A DNA stretch of 9,206 nucleotides, from positions 1-9,206 of the forward strand of contig JBIJBU010000072.1 in assembly GCA_044345075.1 (NCBI GenBank). The letters are read 5' to 3'. Source of the stretch: CAIKZY01 sp044345075 (GTDB taxonomy: Bacteria; Actinomycetota; Actinomycetes; S36-B12). The notes under the pieces are model-generated. The model was not told the DNA's origin, made no database searches, and was given only the letters and a program-made list of their open reading frames with translations. Position 1 is the stretch's first letter. The number at the start of each line of letters is the position of its first letter. The position numbers and the translations under genes are program-made. Below are positions 1 to 6,461 of the stretch, piece after piece.

Positions 1-435
1 AACCCCACGTACTCAGATCCCGATCTCGCACCGGCGGGCAAGGAGATCTACTACGTGCTGTTCCCGACGCCGAATCTCGATGCCGATATCGACTGGCGCG
101 TCGAGGCTCCTCGTTACCGCGACCACATGGTCGAGATGCTCGAGAAGCGCGGCTACATCGGCTTCGGCGATGCCATCGAGGTTGAGAGCACGACATCGCC
201 GCTCGACTGGCAGGCACGCGGCATGGAGCGCGGCGCTCCGTTCGCGGCCGCGCACTCCTTCTTGCAGACCGGCCCGTTCCGGCCGAGCAACATGTGGGGC
301 GAGAACGTCGTATTCACCGGTTCGGGCACACAGCCAGGTGTCGGCGTGCCCATGGTGCTGATCTCCGGCCGACTCGCGGCCGAGCGCATTACCGGTGTCG
401 ATCGCTCGTATTCATCGCGCGCCCGTAGGGTCTAA
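1..435 (+). CDS. crtI: Phytoene desaturase CrtI, C-terminal part (5' end outside window)
   Basis: FAD-dependent phytoene desaturase, which introduces double bonds into 15-cis-phytoene to give lycopene; it acts at the membrane surface. Only the last 144 codons are here, reading in frame from base 1 to TAA at 433-435. The family's C-terminal signature is clear: HSFLQTGPFRPSN (about local residues 85-97), followed by VVFTGSGTQPGVGVP (103-117) and LISGRLAAERI (120-130), the segment that closes the FAD-binding fold in CrtI-type enzymes. The stop lies 3 bp before the GTG of the mannosyltransferase gene, so both are probably on one transcript with crtB further down. The number of desaturation steps cannot be judged from this fragment. 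Other CrtI-like oxidoreductases (CrtN, CrtD) share the fold, but the neighbouring crtB and crtYc/crtYd favour CrtI. Confidence 0.93.
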   Translation, partial: NPTYSDPDLAPAGKEIYYVLFPTPNLDADIDWRVEAPRYRDHMVEMLEKRGYIGFGDAIEVESTTSPLDWQARGMERGAPFAAAHSFLQTGPFRPSNMWGENVVFTGSGTQPGVGVPMVLISGRLAAERITGVDRSYSSRARRV

Positions 436-438
436 CCC

Positions 439-1893
439 GTGTCGAACGGCCGGGCTTTCGTGCTGCGCCACGGCCTGGCCGGCCTGGCGGGCACGGCGCT
501 CGTTGCCGTAGGTGCACTTGGCATCGGCTGGCTGCCACTCGAGACGAATCTGCTCGCCAATCCCCTGGTGGAGGCACTGCGCGGTTCCCTGACCGGATCT
601 CTTGTCGCACGTGGCTTCGTCTTCATCGGCTTGGCAGTACTACTGCAGGCCTGGTTGGTACTTGGTGCCGAGCTTCGCGTCGCTCACCGCACTCGCGACA
701 TCCTCGGCGTGCTCGCGCTCTGGTCAATTCCCCTGCTGCTCGCGCCGCCGATGTTCAGTCGCGATGTCTACTCGTATTACGTGCAAGGTCGCCTCCTTGA
801 ATCCGGGATTGATCCCACGACTAATGGCGTCGCAAGTGTCTCGGGCTGGTTCCAGGACGGTGCTGACCCGATGTGGGCCGAGGCACCGACGCCTTACGGC
901 CCACTGTTCTTGATGATCGAGCGCTCAGTCGCATCCTTCGCTCACCCGAATGCCTATCTCGCGGGGATTCTCTTCCGCCTCGTGGCGATTGTCGGCGTCG
1001 TTCTCCTTGCGATCTACGTGCCGCGACTGGCACGCAGCCTCGGAGTGAACGAGGGTCGTGCACTCTGGCTCGGCGTGCTCAATCCGCTCATCCTCATGCA
1101 CTTCATCTCCGGTGCTCATAACGATGCCCTGATGGTCGGCCTGCTGGTCGCCGGCCTCAGCCTGGCTGTCTGCAATCGATGCGTGTGGGGAGGAGTGCTC
1201 GTCGCCGGTGCCGCGTGCGTGAAGCCGATCGCACTCATCGCCCTACCGTTCGTCGGTCTGCTGTGGGCTGGCCTCAACTCGAGTTGGTGGGCGCGCATCA
1301 AGGCTTGGCTGGTCACCGCAATTGTCGCAGGCATCACGATCGTGTGCGTGTATCTCGTCGCCGACACCGGCTATGGCGTGATCAGCGCGGCCTTCAGCAC
1401 CCCCTCGGGCGTTCTCACCTGGCTGTCACCTTCAACCGCGATCGGGCAGATCATCGGATACGCGACCACGTGGCTGGGAATCACAGGCGACGGAATGGGA
1501 GCGGTGGCCGTGGTGCGCGCCATTGCGAGCCTCGCCGCCTTGGTCATCGTGGCGTGGTTGATCCTGCGTCCGGGCACCCGAAATCCGGTGCGTGGCGCCG
1601 CGCTCGCGCTCGGCACACTCGTGGTCTTGGGCCCGGTTATCCAGCCCTGGTATCTGCTGTGGTTCCTGCCACTCTTCGCCGCCGCCGGGCTCTCCGCTCG
1701 AGAAACTCAGTTCGCGGTTCTCGCCACGGCCGCCTTCACAGTGCACGGAATGGTGGAGAGCAGCGCAACATCCGATAACTTCCTCGACGTGACTGATGGC
1801 ATCACCTTCCTGCTCGCCGTGGCGATTACCGCGGTGATCTTGCTCGCGAGCCCGCGTGAGCGCCGACTCGTCCTGGGTGGTGATCCCGCGTGA
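439..1893 (+). CDS. mptB: Polyprenol-phosphate-mannose dependent alpha-1,6-mannosyltransferase, MptA/MptB family (GT-C)
   Basis: A 484-residue polytopic membrane protein with about a dozen hydrophobic segments. It has the marks of the actinobacterial GT-C family that elongates the alpha-1,6-mannan core of lipomannan/lipoarabinomannan from polyprenyl-phosphate mannose on the outer face of the membrane. Visible motifs are FSRDVYSYYVQGRL (106-119, with Asp109 in the first extracytoplasmic loop, where GT-C enzymes keep a catalytic acidic residue), PTPYGPL (150-156), LNPLILMHFISGAHND (214-229), VKPIALIALPF (261-271) and PVIQPWYLLWFLP (399-411). The start is GTG, 3 bp after the crtI stop, with only a weak purine-rich stretch upstream, suggesting coupled translation. 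The stop TGA overlaps the crtB GTG in a GTGA. MptA, MptB and related paralogues are hard to tell apart by eye, so the symbol is tentative. Its place between two carotenoid genes is unusual. Confidence 0.85.
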   Translation: MSNGRAFVLRHGLAGLAGTALVAVGALGIGWLPLETNLLANPLVEALRGSLTGSLVARGFVFIGLAVLLQAWLVLGAELRVAHRTRDILGVLALWSIPLLLAPPMFSRDVYSYYVQGRLLESGIDPTTNGVASVSGWFQDGADPMWAEAPTPYGPLFLMIERSVASFAHPNAYLAGILFRLVAIVGVVLLAIYVPRLARSLGVNEGRALWLGVLNPLILMHFISGAHNDALMVGLLVAGLSLAVCNRCVWGGVLVAGAACVKPIALIALPFVGLLWAGLNSSWWARIKAWLVTAIVAGITIVCVYLVADTGYGVISAAFSTPSGVLTWLSPSTAIGQIIGYATTWLGITGDGMGAVAVVRAIASLAALVIVAWLILRPGTRNPVRGAALALGTLVVLGPVIQPWYLLWFLPLFAAAGLSARETQFAVLATAAFTVHGMVESSATSDNFLDVTDGITFLLAVAITAVILLASPRERRLVLGGDPA

Positions 1894-2861
1894 GCAAGAG
1901 AGATCTCGACGAGGCCGGCATCACAGGGAAGCAGATGCGCGAGTCCTATGAACTGTGCCGCGAGCTCAACAAGAAGTACGGGCGCACCTATTACCTCGCG
2001 ACCTTGCTACTACCGCCAGGGAAGCGCCCCTATGTGCACGCGCTTTATGGATTCGCCCGTTACGCCGACGAGATCGTTGACGATCTGAACTCCACGCTCA
2101 CCGACGAGGAGAAAGCCGAATGGCTGCGCGGATGGGGCGAGGGCTTCTTGGCGGATGTGGCCCGCGGTCACTCCGATGACCCAGTGTGCCGCGCAGTTGT
2201 CGACACCGTGCTGCGCTGGGATATCCCGCTCGAGTACTTCACGGCCTTCCTGCACTCGATGACCATGGATCTCACAGTCACCGAGTACCGCACCTTCGAT
2301 GATCTCTACGAATACGTCTACGGATCGGCCGCAGTCATCGGATTGCAGATGGTACCGATCTTGGAGCCCGAGGCTCCCGAGGCCTTTGATCGCGCGCGCG
2401 ATCTCGGCATTGCCTTCCAGCTCGCTAACTTCATTCGCGATGTCAACGAGGATCTCGATCGCGGACGCGTCTACCTACCCCTCGACGATCTTGCCGAGTT
2501 CGGCGTGACACGTGCCGATCTCGAAAAGCGCGAGGCAACACCAGCGGTCAAGGCGGCCCTCGCTGGGCAGATCGCCCGCGTCAAGGATCTCGAGGAGCGC
2601 TCACGCTCGGGTATCGCCCTGTTGCATCCCTCTTCACGCGACTGCATTGAAGCGGCACGCATTCTGTACTGCGGCATCGTCGACGAGGTCGTCAACCAGG
2701 ATTACGAAGTGTTCCGCACCCGCGCTACCGTGCCGATGCGTCGCCGTCTTGCTGTCGCTCTTCCTGCCTGGCGCCGAGCGCGCGCAGCACGCAGAAGGTT
2801 CGGCCCCGGACACGTGCAGGGCATCAGCCCCGGCGATACCACCGTGGAGGCCCGGCCTTAG
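1890..2861 (+). CDS. crtB: Phytoene synthase
   Basis: Condenses two geranylgeranyl diphosphates head to head, through prephytoene diphosphate, to phytoene: the first committed step of C40 carotenoids. The 323-residue length is normal for bacterial CrtB. Both Mg-diphosphate binding motifs of the squalene/phytoene synthase family are present: DEIVDD (Asp60, Asp64) within ALYGFARYADEIVDDL, and DVNED (Asp184, Asp188) within QLANFIRDVNEDLDRGRVYLP. YGSAAVIGLQMVPIL (144-158) matches the family's central helix. The GTG start at 1890 shares four bases (GTGA) with the stop of the mannosyltransferase gene; a GGTGGTGA stretch about 7 bp upstream can act as ribosome binding site. The Arg-rich tail (about 284-303) is variable in the family. 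The last 38 bp overlap the convergent crtYd 3' end. A squalene or dehydrosqualene synthase is possible but less likely next to crtI and lycopene cyclases. Confidence 0.94.
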   Translation: MSKRDLDEAGITGKQMRESYELCRELNKKYGRTYYLATLLLPPGKRPYVHALYGFARYADEIVDDLNSTLTDEEKAEWLRGWGEGFLADVARGHSDDPVCRAVVDTVLRWDIPLEYFTAFLHSMTMDLTVTEYRTFDDLYEYVYGSAAVIGLQMVPILEPEAPEAFDRARDLGIAFQLANFIRDVNEDLDRGRVYLPLDDLAEFGVTRADLEKREATPAVKAALAGQIARVKDLEERSRSGIALLHPSSRDCIEAARILYCGIVDEVVNQDYEVFRTRATVPMRRRLAVALPAWRRARAARRRFGPGHVQGISPGDTTVEARP

Positions 2862-3207
2862 GTGTGCGCTGCACTCCCCTGCGCCCCCAGAAGATCCACA
2901 GCGACAGCGACATCAGCACGATCGCGAAGCCGAACAGGAGATCCTCGACCGGGGCGAAAGCGAGTCGGCCGTCTCCGATGAACGGTGGCGGCCCTTCCAC
3001 CGGCGAGGTGCTGCCGATGATCGCGTCACCGTCGTACTTCACGATGCCGAAGCCGGTGAACATGCCGTTCGTGATGAGCTGGAAGAAGACGATGATCGCG
3101 TACGAGACCCAGAAGACCTTGCGCGTGACCAACCTCGTGCGCAGGATCCCGAGGTCGAGAATGAGCATGAGAATGACGGCGACCACGCCGAGCTGCGTAT
3201 AAGTCAT
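2824..3207 (-). CDS. crtYd: Lycopene cyclase subunit, CrtYd-type half-size domain
   Basis: Second subunit of the actinobacterial heterodimeric lycopene cyclase, which cyclises the ends of lycopene in the membrane. The 127 residues form about three membrane helices (4-22, 30-50, 86-107). The repeat unit's signature PVEDLLF (86-92) aligns with PLDEVLFF in the partner; TGFGIVKYDGDAIIG (51-65) is a typical sequence of this family. The ATG overlaps the crtYc stop as ATGA, and GAGGAG at 3213-3218 gives a strong ribosome binding site 5 bp before the start, so the two subunits should be made together. The C-terminal 12 codons and stop overlap the end of crtB on the other strand. Homologues make beta-rings in C40 pigments (CrtYc/Yd, Brevibacterium) or epsilon-rings in C50 pigments (CrtYe/Yf, Corynebacterium); sequence inspection cannot decide which applies here. 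Confidence 0.88.
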   Translation of the reverse strand: MTYTQLGVVAVILMLILDLGILRTRLVTRKVFWVSYAIIVFFQLITNGMFTGFGIVKYDGDAIIGSTSPVEGPPPFIGDGRLAFAPVEDLLFGFAIVLMSLSLWIFWGRRGVQRTPKAGPPRWYRRG

Positions 3208-3539
3208 GACGACTCCTCGTCACCGGCTTGCCAGCCCCTAACTGATCGCACGGCTTCCAAGGTCAAGATCGAGGCAAGCGGAATGACAATGAAGAACAGC
3301 ACTTCGTCGAGCGGAACAGCCGGTGGGATGAAGATGCCCAGAATTCGGTTCTGGTCGAAGGACCAGTGTTCGGCCGCGACCGCGTAGGCATCCCAGAGAA
3401 AGAAGACGACCACTACTGGAGCGATCGAGAGCAGCAGCCGCTTCCATCGACGTAGCACGCGGGTGCGCAGCATGATCTCGAGCCAGCCGGAGCCAATGAG
3501 CACGAAGCCCAGCACGGCGACATAGGACAGGCGACTCAC
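3204..3539 (-). CDS. crtYc: Lycopene cyclase subunit, CrtYc-type half-size domain
   Basis: First subunit of the heterodimeric lycopene cyclase. It has 111 residues, with three hydrophobic helices (about 4-21, 35-52, 78-98) and the hallmark PLDEVLFF (76-83), whose acidic pair is taken to be catalytic in this cyclase family; the preceding QNRILGIFIPPAVP is also typical. The start is GTG at 3537-3539. There is no ribosome binding site; instead CATACT ends 6 bp before the GTG, a leaderless arrangement. The gene is divergent from the downstream ATPase gene and transcribed towards crtB, with crtYd following through a 4-base overlap. Placing the cyclases on the strand opposite crtI-crtB allows separate control of cyclisation and phytoene/lycopene synthesis. 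Ring type is uncertain, as for its partner. Confidence 0.88.
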   Translation of the reverse strand: MSRLSYVAVLGFVLIGSGWLEIMLRTRVLRRWKRLLLSIAPVVVVFFLWDAYAVAAEHWSFDQNRILGIFIPPAVPLDEVLFFIVIPLASILTLEAVRSVRGWQAGDEESS

Positions 3540-3545
3540 CCCCCA

Positions 3546-3553
3546 AGTATGGT
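3546..3553. promoter_or_regulatory. Divergent promoter with overlapping -10 boxes for crtYc (-) and the ATPase gene (+)
   Basis: On the minus strand CATACT (3551 down to 3546) lies 6 bp before the crtYc GTG at 3539, fitting leaderless transcription. On the plus strand TATGGT (3548-3553) predicts a start near 3560, giving a leader of about 29 nt that contains GGAGAGG (3576-3582) ahead of the ATG at 3589. The boxes share four base pairs, so one stretch of melted DNA could serve both directions. AGGACA (3524-3529) is a weak -35 candidate for the plus strand, 18 bp away; no good -35 is seen for the minus strand. This is inferred from the hexamers only. Confidence 0.5.
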
Positions 3554-3575
3554 CTCTTCACGGGCGAGCGGTAGC

Positions 3576-3582
3576 GGAGAGG
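3576..3582 (+). promoter_or_regulatory. Ribosome binding site GGAGAGG
   Basis: A purine-rich Shine-Dalgarno sequence with a 6-bp spacer to the ATG at 3589. It fixes the start of the NadR-like ATPase and contrasts with the neighbouring leaderless genes. Confidence 0.7.
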
Positions 3583-3588
3583 ATCGAC

Positions 3589-4113
3589 ATGCGACAGGCA
3601 GGGCTGCTGGGTGCCGAATGCACCGGCAAGACCTCGGTCGCCGCTGCCCTTGCCACTGAGCTCGGCGCGATTCACGTCCCTGAGGCGCTGCGGGCCTTCG
3701 TCGAGACACGAGGGCGCGTGCCTGCACTCGAGGATCAGGCGGGCATTCTCAGCGAGCAGCGTGCAAGTGTGCAGATGGCTCACCTGGATAACCCTGACTC
3801 ACTCATCATCTGCGATCCACTTGCCCTGATGACCGCGATCTATTCGATTGCCTACTTCGATGACTCGAGTCTGCTGGCCGAGGCAATCGATGATGCGCGT
3901 ACCTACGACCTCATCTGGTGGTGCCGACCTGACCTTCCCTGGACGCCGGACGGCGATCAGCGCGATGGTGAGGAGCGCCGCAGCCAGGTCGACTCATTGA
4001 TCGGGCAGATCGTCAAGGAATCCGGCCTCACCGTCATCGAGCTGCGCGGCAGCATCGAGCTGCGCATACGTGAGGCGATCAACAACCTGCAGGGGCGTGT
4101 GACTCCCGAGTAG
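3589..4113 (+). CDS. P-loop ATPase/kinase of the NadR ribosylnicotinamide-kinase-like (AAA_28) family
   Basis: A 174-residue soluble protein. The P-loop GAECTGKTS (8-16) at the very N-terminus, the hhCDP strand (SLIICDPLAL, 71-80; Asp in the Walker-B-like position) and the lid segment WWCRPDLPWTPDGDQRD (110-126) match the kinase domain of NadR, where the xPDxPWxxDGxRD motif precedes the LID helix. In NadR this domain phosphorylates nicotinamide riboside to NMN. Here there is no adenylyltransferase or HTH domain, and no PnuC transporter or other NAD gene is nearby, so the substrate is open; a nucleoside, a vitamin or another small molecule is possible. The start is ATG with a good ribosome binding site. 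It ends 29 bp before the kinase start, and the kinase promoter overlaps its 3' flank. Family assignment is fairly secure; substrate is unknown. Confidence 0.75.
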   Translation: MRQAGLLGAECTGKTSVAAALATELGAIHVPEALRAFVETRGRVPALEDQAGILSEQRASVQMAHLDNPDSLIICDPLALMTAIYSIAYFDDSSLLAEAIDDARTYDLIWWCRPDLPWTPDGDQRDGEERRSQVDSLIGQIVKESGLTVIELRGSIELRIREAINNLQGRVTPE

Positions 4114-4129
4114 GCGTGTTCCCCACACC

Positions 4130-4135
4130 TAGACT
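4130..4135 (+). promoter_or_regulatory. -10 box TAGACT of a leaderless promoter for the PASTA kinase
   Basis: TAGACT fits the actinobacterial TANNNT -10 consensus and is followed by 7 bp and then the GTG at 4143, which places transcription start on the start codon. No convincing -35 is seen. This argues for GTG 4143 rather than the in-frame upstream GTG at 4116, which lies before the box and would not be transcribed from this promoter. Confidence 0.55.
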
Positions 4136-4142
4136 CACTTGT

Positions 4143-6005
4143 GTGGAGACCCCTGCGCGCGGAAGCCTTGTTGGCACCGTTGTCGACGGTCGCTACGAGG
4201 TTCGCGCGATGCTCGCCCGTGGCGGCATGGCCACCGTCTACGAAGCCGTCGACCTCCGCCTCGACCGGGTCGTGGCCCTCAAGGTCATGCATGCCCACCT
4301 GGCCGATGACCCTGACTTCGTCAGCCGCTTCGAGCGCGAGGCCAAGGCCGCCGCACGCCTGACTCACCCGCATGTAGTCGGGGTCTACGACCAGGGCAAG
4401 GCCGATGGCCATGTGTACCTCGCTATGGAATACGTACCGGGTCGCACACTGCGCGACGTGATGAAGCAGTTCGGTCCGCTGACCCCCGAGCAGTCGCTCG
4501 TGCTGCTCGACCCGATCCTCGAAGCCCTCGAGGCCGCGCACGGCGCTGGTTTCGTCCATCGCGACATCAAGCCCGAGAACGTACTGATCTCCGATGACGG
4601 TCGCGTGAAAGTCGCTGACTTCGGTCTCGCTCGCGCAGTTGAGACCAGCAATGCCAGTGCCACGCAGGGCATGATCATCGGCACGGTTGCCTATCTCTCC
4701 CCCGAGCAGGTGGAGCGCGGCGATGCCGATGGTCGTTCCGATGTCTACGCGGCCGGCATCCTGCTCTTCGAGATGATCACCGGCCAGGTGCCCCATGCCG
4801 GTGATAGCCCACTCTCGGTTGCCTACAAGCACGTGAACTCCGATGTGCCTGCGCCATCGACAGTGAACTCCGCCATCCAGTCCGATGTCGATGCGCTCGT
4901 GATCACCGCGACTCGTCGCGACCCCGAAGCTCGTTATCCCGATGCCGCCAGCTTCCTGGCAGACGTCCGACGAGTGCGCGCCACGCTTCCGCGACCGCGC
5001 CCCTTCACCGATTCGCGCGACACCCTCGTGGTCGATGCGTCGATGACCCAGCGCATTGCCGCGGGCGCACGTCCGCCGCAGGAGCAGCACGCCGCACCGA
5101 TCGAGCATCGCCGATCGCGCAAGGGACGCTGGATCGCGTTGATCGTGGCCATCGCAGTGCTGCTCGCCGCTCTCGGTGGCTGGCTCATCGCCGGCAGCAT
5201 CCTCGCGCCCAAGGTTCCGGTACCGACCATCGTTGGTCTGACCCAGTCAGACGCCCAGGCAACGCTCACAACGGCTGGGCTCACCCTCGCGATTAGCGAG
5301 CAGCAGTTCAGCGAGAGCGCACCCAAGGACACTGTCATCAGCTCTGACCCCGCACCAGGTGGCGAGGTGGCCGAGGGCGGCACAGTCGATGCGGTGATCT
5401 CCAAGGGCCCCGAGCGCTACTCCGTGCCTGATGTCACCGGCATGACACCCGACGCGGCCGTTACTGAGATCACTGCTGCAAAGCTCGTGGCCGGCGCGCA
5501 AACCCAGGTCTTCGACGACACTGTAGCCGTCGGCTCAGTGGCCGGCACCGACCCGAAGATCGGCACCTCGGTCAAGCCCGGCACGTCAGTGAGCATCCTG
5601 ATCTCCAAGGGCCCGAAACCTGTTCCCGTTCCCGACATCGACGGCAAGAAGTCGGCGGTGGCTCAGGCGGCACTGACTGAGATCGGCCTGATTCCCGTGA
5701 TCACCGAGAAGTACTCCGAGAAGGTGGCCGAGGGCCAGGTCATCAAGGTGACCCCGAAGCCCGGCACTGTCGTGAATTCAGGCACCGAGGTCGAACTCGT
5801 GGTCTCCAAGGGTCCGCCGCCTGTCGAGGTGCCCACGCTCGTCGACCTGCGTAAGTCACAGGCAATCGCGATCCTCAAGAAGCTCGGCCTGGTGCCCAAG
5901 GTCATCTCGGCCGGCTTTACGCCGCTCAATCGCGTGTTCAGCCAGGATCCGCCTGCGGGAACGATGATTCCCAAGGGCAGCGTGGTCACCATCCGTATCG
6001 TCTAA
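4143..6005 (+). CDS. Transmembrane Ser/Thr protein kinase with four PASTA domains (PknB/PknL/StkP type)
   Basis: Membrane-spanning Hanks-type kinase; such proteins sense muropeptides or lipid II outside and phosphorylate division and wall-synthesis proteins inside. Read from GTG 4143 it has 620 residues. Kinase domain (about 17-280): Gly-rich loop LARGGMATVY (24-33), VALK with ATP-binding Lys47, HRDIKPEN (139-146, catalytic Asp141), DFG (159-161) and YLSPEQ (185-190) in place of APE. A juxtamembrane linker rich in Arg, Thr and Ser (about 282-329) precedes one membrane helix (about 330-352). Four PASTA repeats follow at about 357-422, 426-491, 494-559 and 561-620; the first three end in (I/V)SKGP and the last stops at TIRIV, the final codon block. 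An alternative start at 4116 adds nine residues (MFPTPRLTC) without similarity to the family. Position next to aroG suggests PknL orthology, but this is not proven. The stop abuts the stop of ogt with no gap. Confidence 0.93.
   Translation: METPARGSLVGTVVDGRYEVRAMLARGGMATVYEAVDLRLDRVVALKVMHAHLADDPDFVSRFEREAKAAARLTHPHVVGVYDQGKADGHVYLAMEYVPGRTLRDVMKQFGPLTPEQSLVLLDPILEALEAAHGAGFVHRDIKPENVLISDDGRVKVADFGLARAVETSNASATQGMIIGTVAYLSPEQVERGDADGRSDVYAAGILLFEMITGQVPHAGDSPLSVAYKHVNSDVPAPSTVNSAIQSDVDALVITATRRDPEARYPDAASFLADVRRVRATLPRPRPFTDSRDTLVVDASMTQRIAAGARPPQEQHAAPIEHRRSRKGRWIALIVAIAVLLAALGGWLIAGSILAPKVPVPTIVGLTQSDAQATLTTAGLTLAISEQQFSESAPKDTVISSDPAPGGEVAEGGTVDAVISKGPERYSVPDVTGMTPDAAVTEITAAKLVAGAQTQVFDDTVAVGSVAGTDPKIGTSVKPGTSVSILISKGPKPVPVPDIDGKKSAVAQAALTEIGLIPVITEKYSEKVAEGQVIKVTPKPGTVVNSGTEVELVVSKGPPPVEVPTLVDLRKSQAIAILKKLGLVPKVISAGFTPLNRVFSQDPPAGTMIPKGSVVTIRIV
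5211..6002 (+). repeat. Four tandem PASTA-domain repeats (protein-level)
   Basis: Within the kinase gene, four units of roughly 66 codons repeat the pattern VPxhxGhxxxxAxxxLxxxGL...V...xPxxGxxVxxGxxVxhxhSKGP. They are diverged at the DNA level, so this is an old domain repeat rather than a recent DNA duplication. Linkers of a few residues rich in Pro and Val separate the units (PERYSVP, PKPVPVP, PPPVEVP). Confidence 0.85.
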
Positions 6006-6461
6006 CTAGTCGAGCGCAAAGCCCTCGTGCTTCAGTAATGCCTTCTTGAGATCAAGCCCGTAGGCGTATCCGCCGAGATTGTTGCTTGCCACAATGCGGT
6101 GGCAGGGAACGAAGAGCATCACGGTGTTCAGAGCGCAGGCCGTGCCTGCCGCCCGCGCCGCACCGGGATTACCCGCACGCGAGGCAAGGTCGCCGTAGGT
6201 GAGCACTTCGCCTGCGGGGATGGTGCGCATGGCCTGCCAGGCGCGCATTCGGAAGTCAGGGCCGTGCTGCAGCACAGGTACTTCGTCGAGTGCTGCGAGC
6301 TCGCCGTCGTTGTAGCGCTGCATGATGTCGGTGAGCCACGGGATTTTGTTCCCGCCTGCGCGCTGATCGCTGAGTCGTGCCGAGATGATCGTGTCGTCGT
6401 CGACGACAACTTCCATCACACCGAGCGGGATTCGATACCGCGCGGCCTGCGCCATTGTCAC
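6006..6461 (-). CDS. ogt: Methylated-DNA--protein-cysteine methyltransferase (O6-alkylguanine-DNA alkyltransferase)
   Basis: Suicide repair protein that moves the alkyl group from O6-alkylguanine in DNA to its own cysteine. The 151-residue protein contains the active-site motif FVPCHRIV (117-124, acceptor Cys120) and the DNA-binding helix-turn-helix TYGDLASRAGNPGAARAAG (88-106), with Arg103 as the likely arginine finger, then NNLGGYAYGLDLKKALLKHEG (127-147), the usual C-terminal block, of which GGYAYGLDLK forms part of the alkyl pocket. No Ada-type AdaA or AraC domain is present, so it is the constitutive Ogt form. The GTG start at 6461 overlaps the aroG stop (GTGA), implying coupled translation; ATG at 6455 two codons later is an alternative. 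The stop TAG at 6006-6008 touches the kinase TAA. Confidence 0.93.
   Translation of the reverse strand: MTMAQAARYRIPLGVMEVVVDDDTIISARLSDQRAGGNKIPWLTDIMQRYNDGELAALDEVPVLQHGPDFRMRAWQAMRTIPAGEVLTYGDLASRAGNPGAARAAGTACALNTVMLFVPCHRIVASNNLGGYAYGLDLKKALLKHEGFALD

Noticed and set aside
1179..1778. A 199-codon plus-strand frame inside the mannosyltransferase gene
   Set aside because: It is an Arg/His-rich alternative frame of a gene whose membrane segments and motifs are continuous in the main frame.
2512..3387. A 291-codon plus-strand frame running from inside crtB across both cyclase genes
   Set aside because: It overlaps three well-supported genes in other frames; the translation is low in hydrophobic residues, rich in Arg, Asp and Pro, and resembles no family.
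3957..5108. A 383-codon open frame on the minus strand, antisense to the 3' end of the ATPase gene and the kinase domain
   Set aside because: It lies mostly opposite the clearly conserved kinase domain, starts and ends at arbitrary places relative to the gene layout, and its translation is rich in His, Gly, Glu and Val as expected of a mirror frame of high-GC coding DNA. No domain is recognisable.
5211..6002. Possible recent tandem DNA duplication in the 3' half of the kinase gene
   Set aside because: The four units are similar as protein domains, but their DNA has diverged; they are ordinary PASTA repeats.
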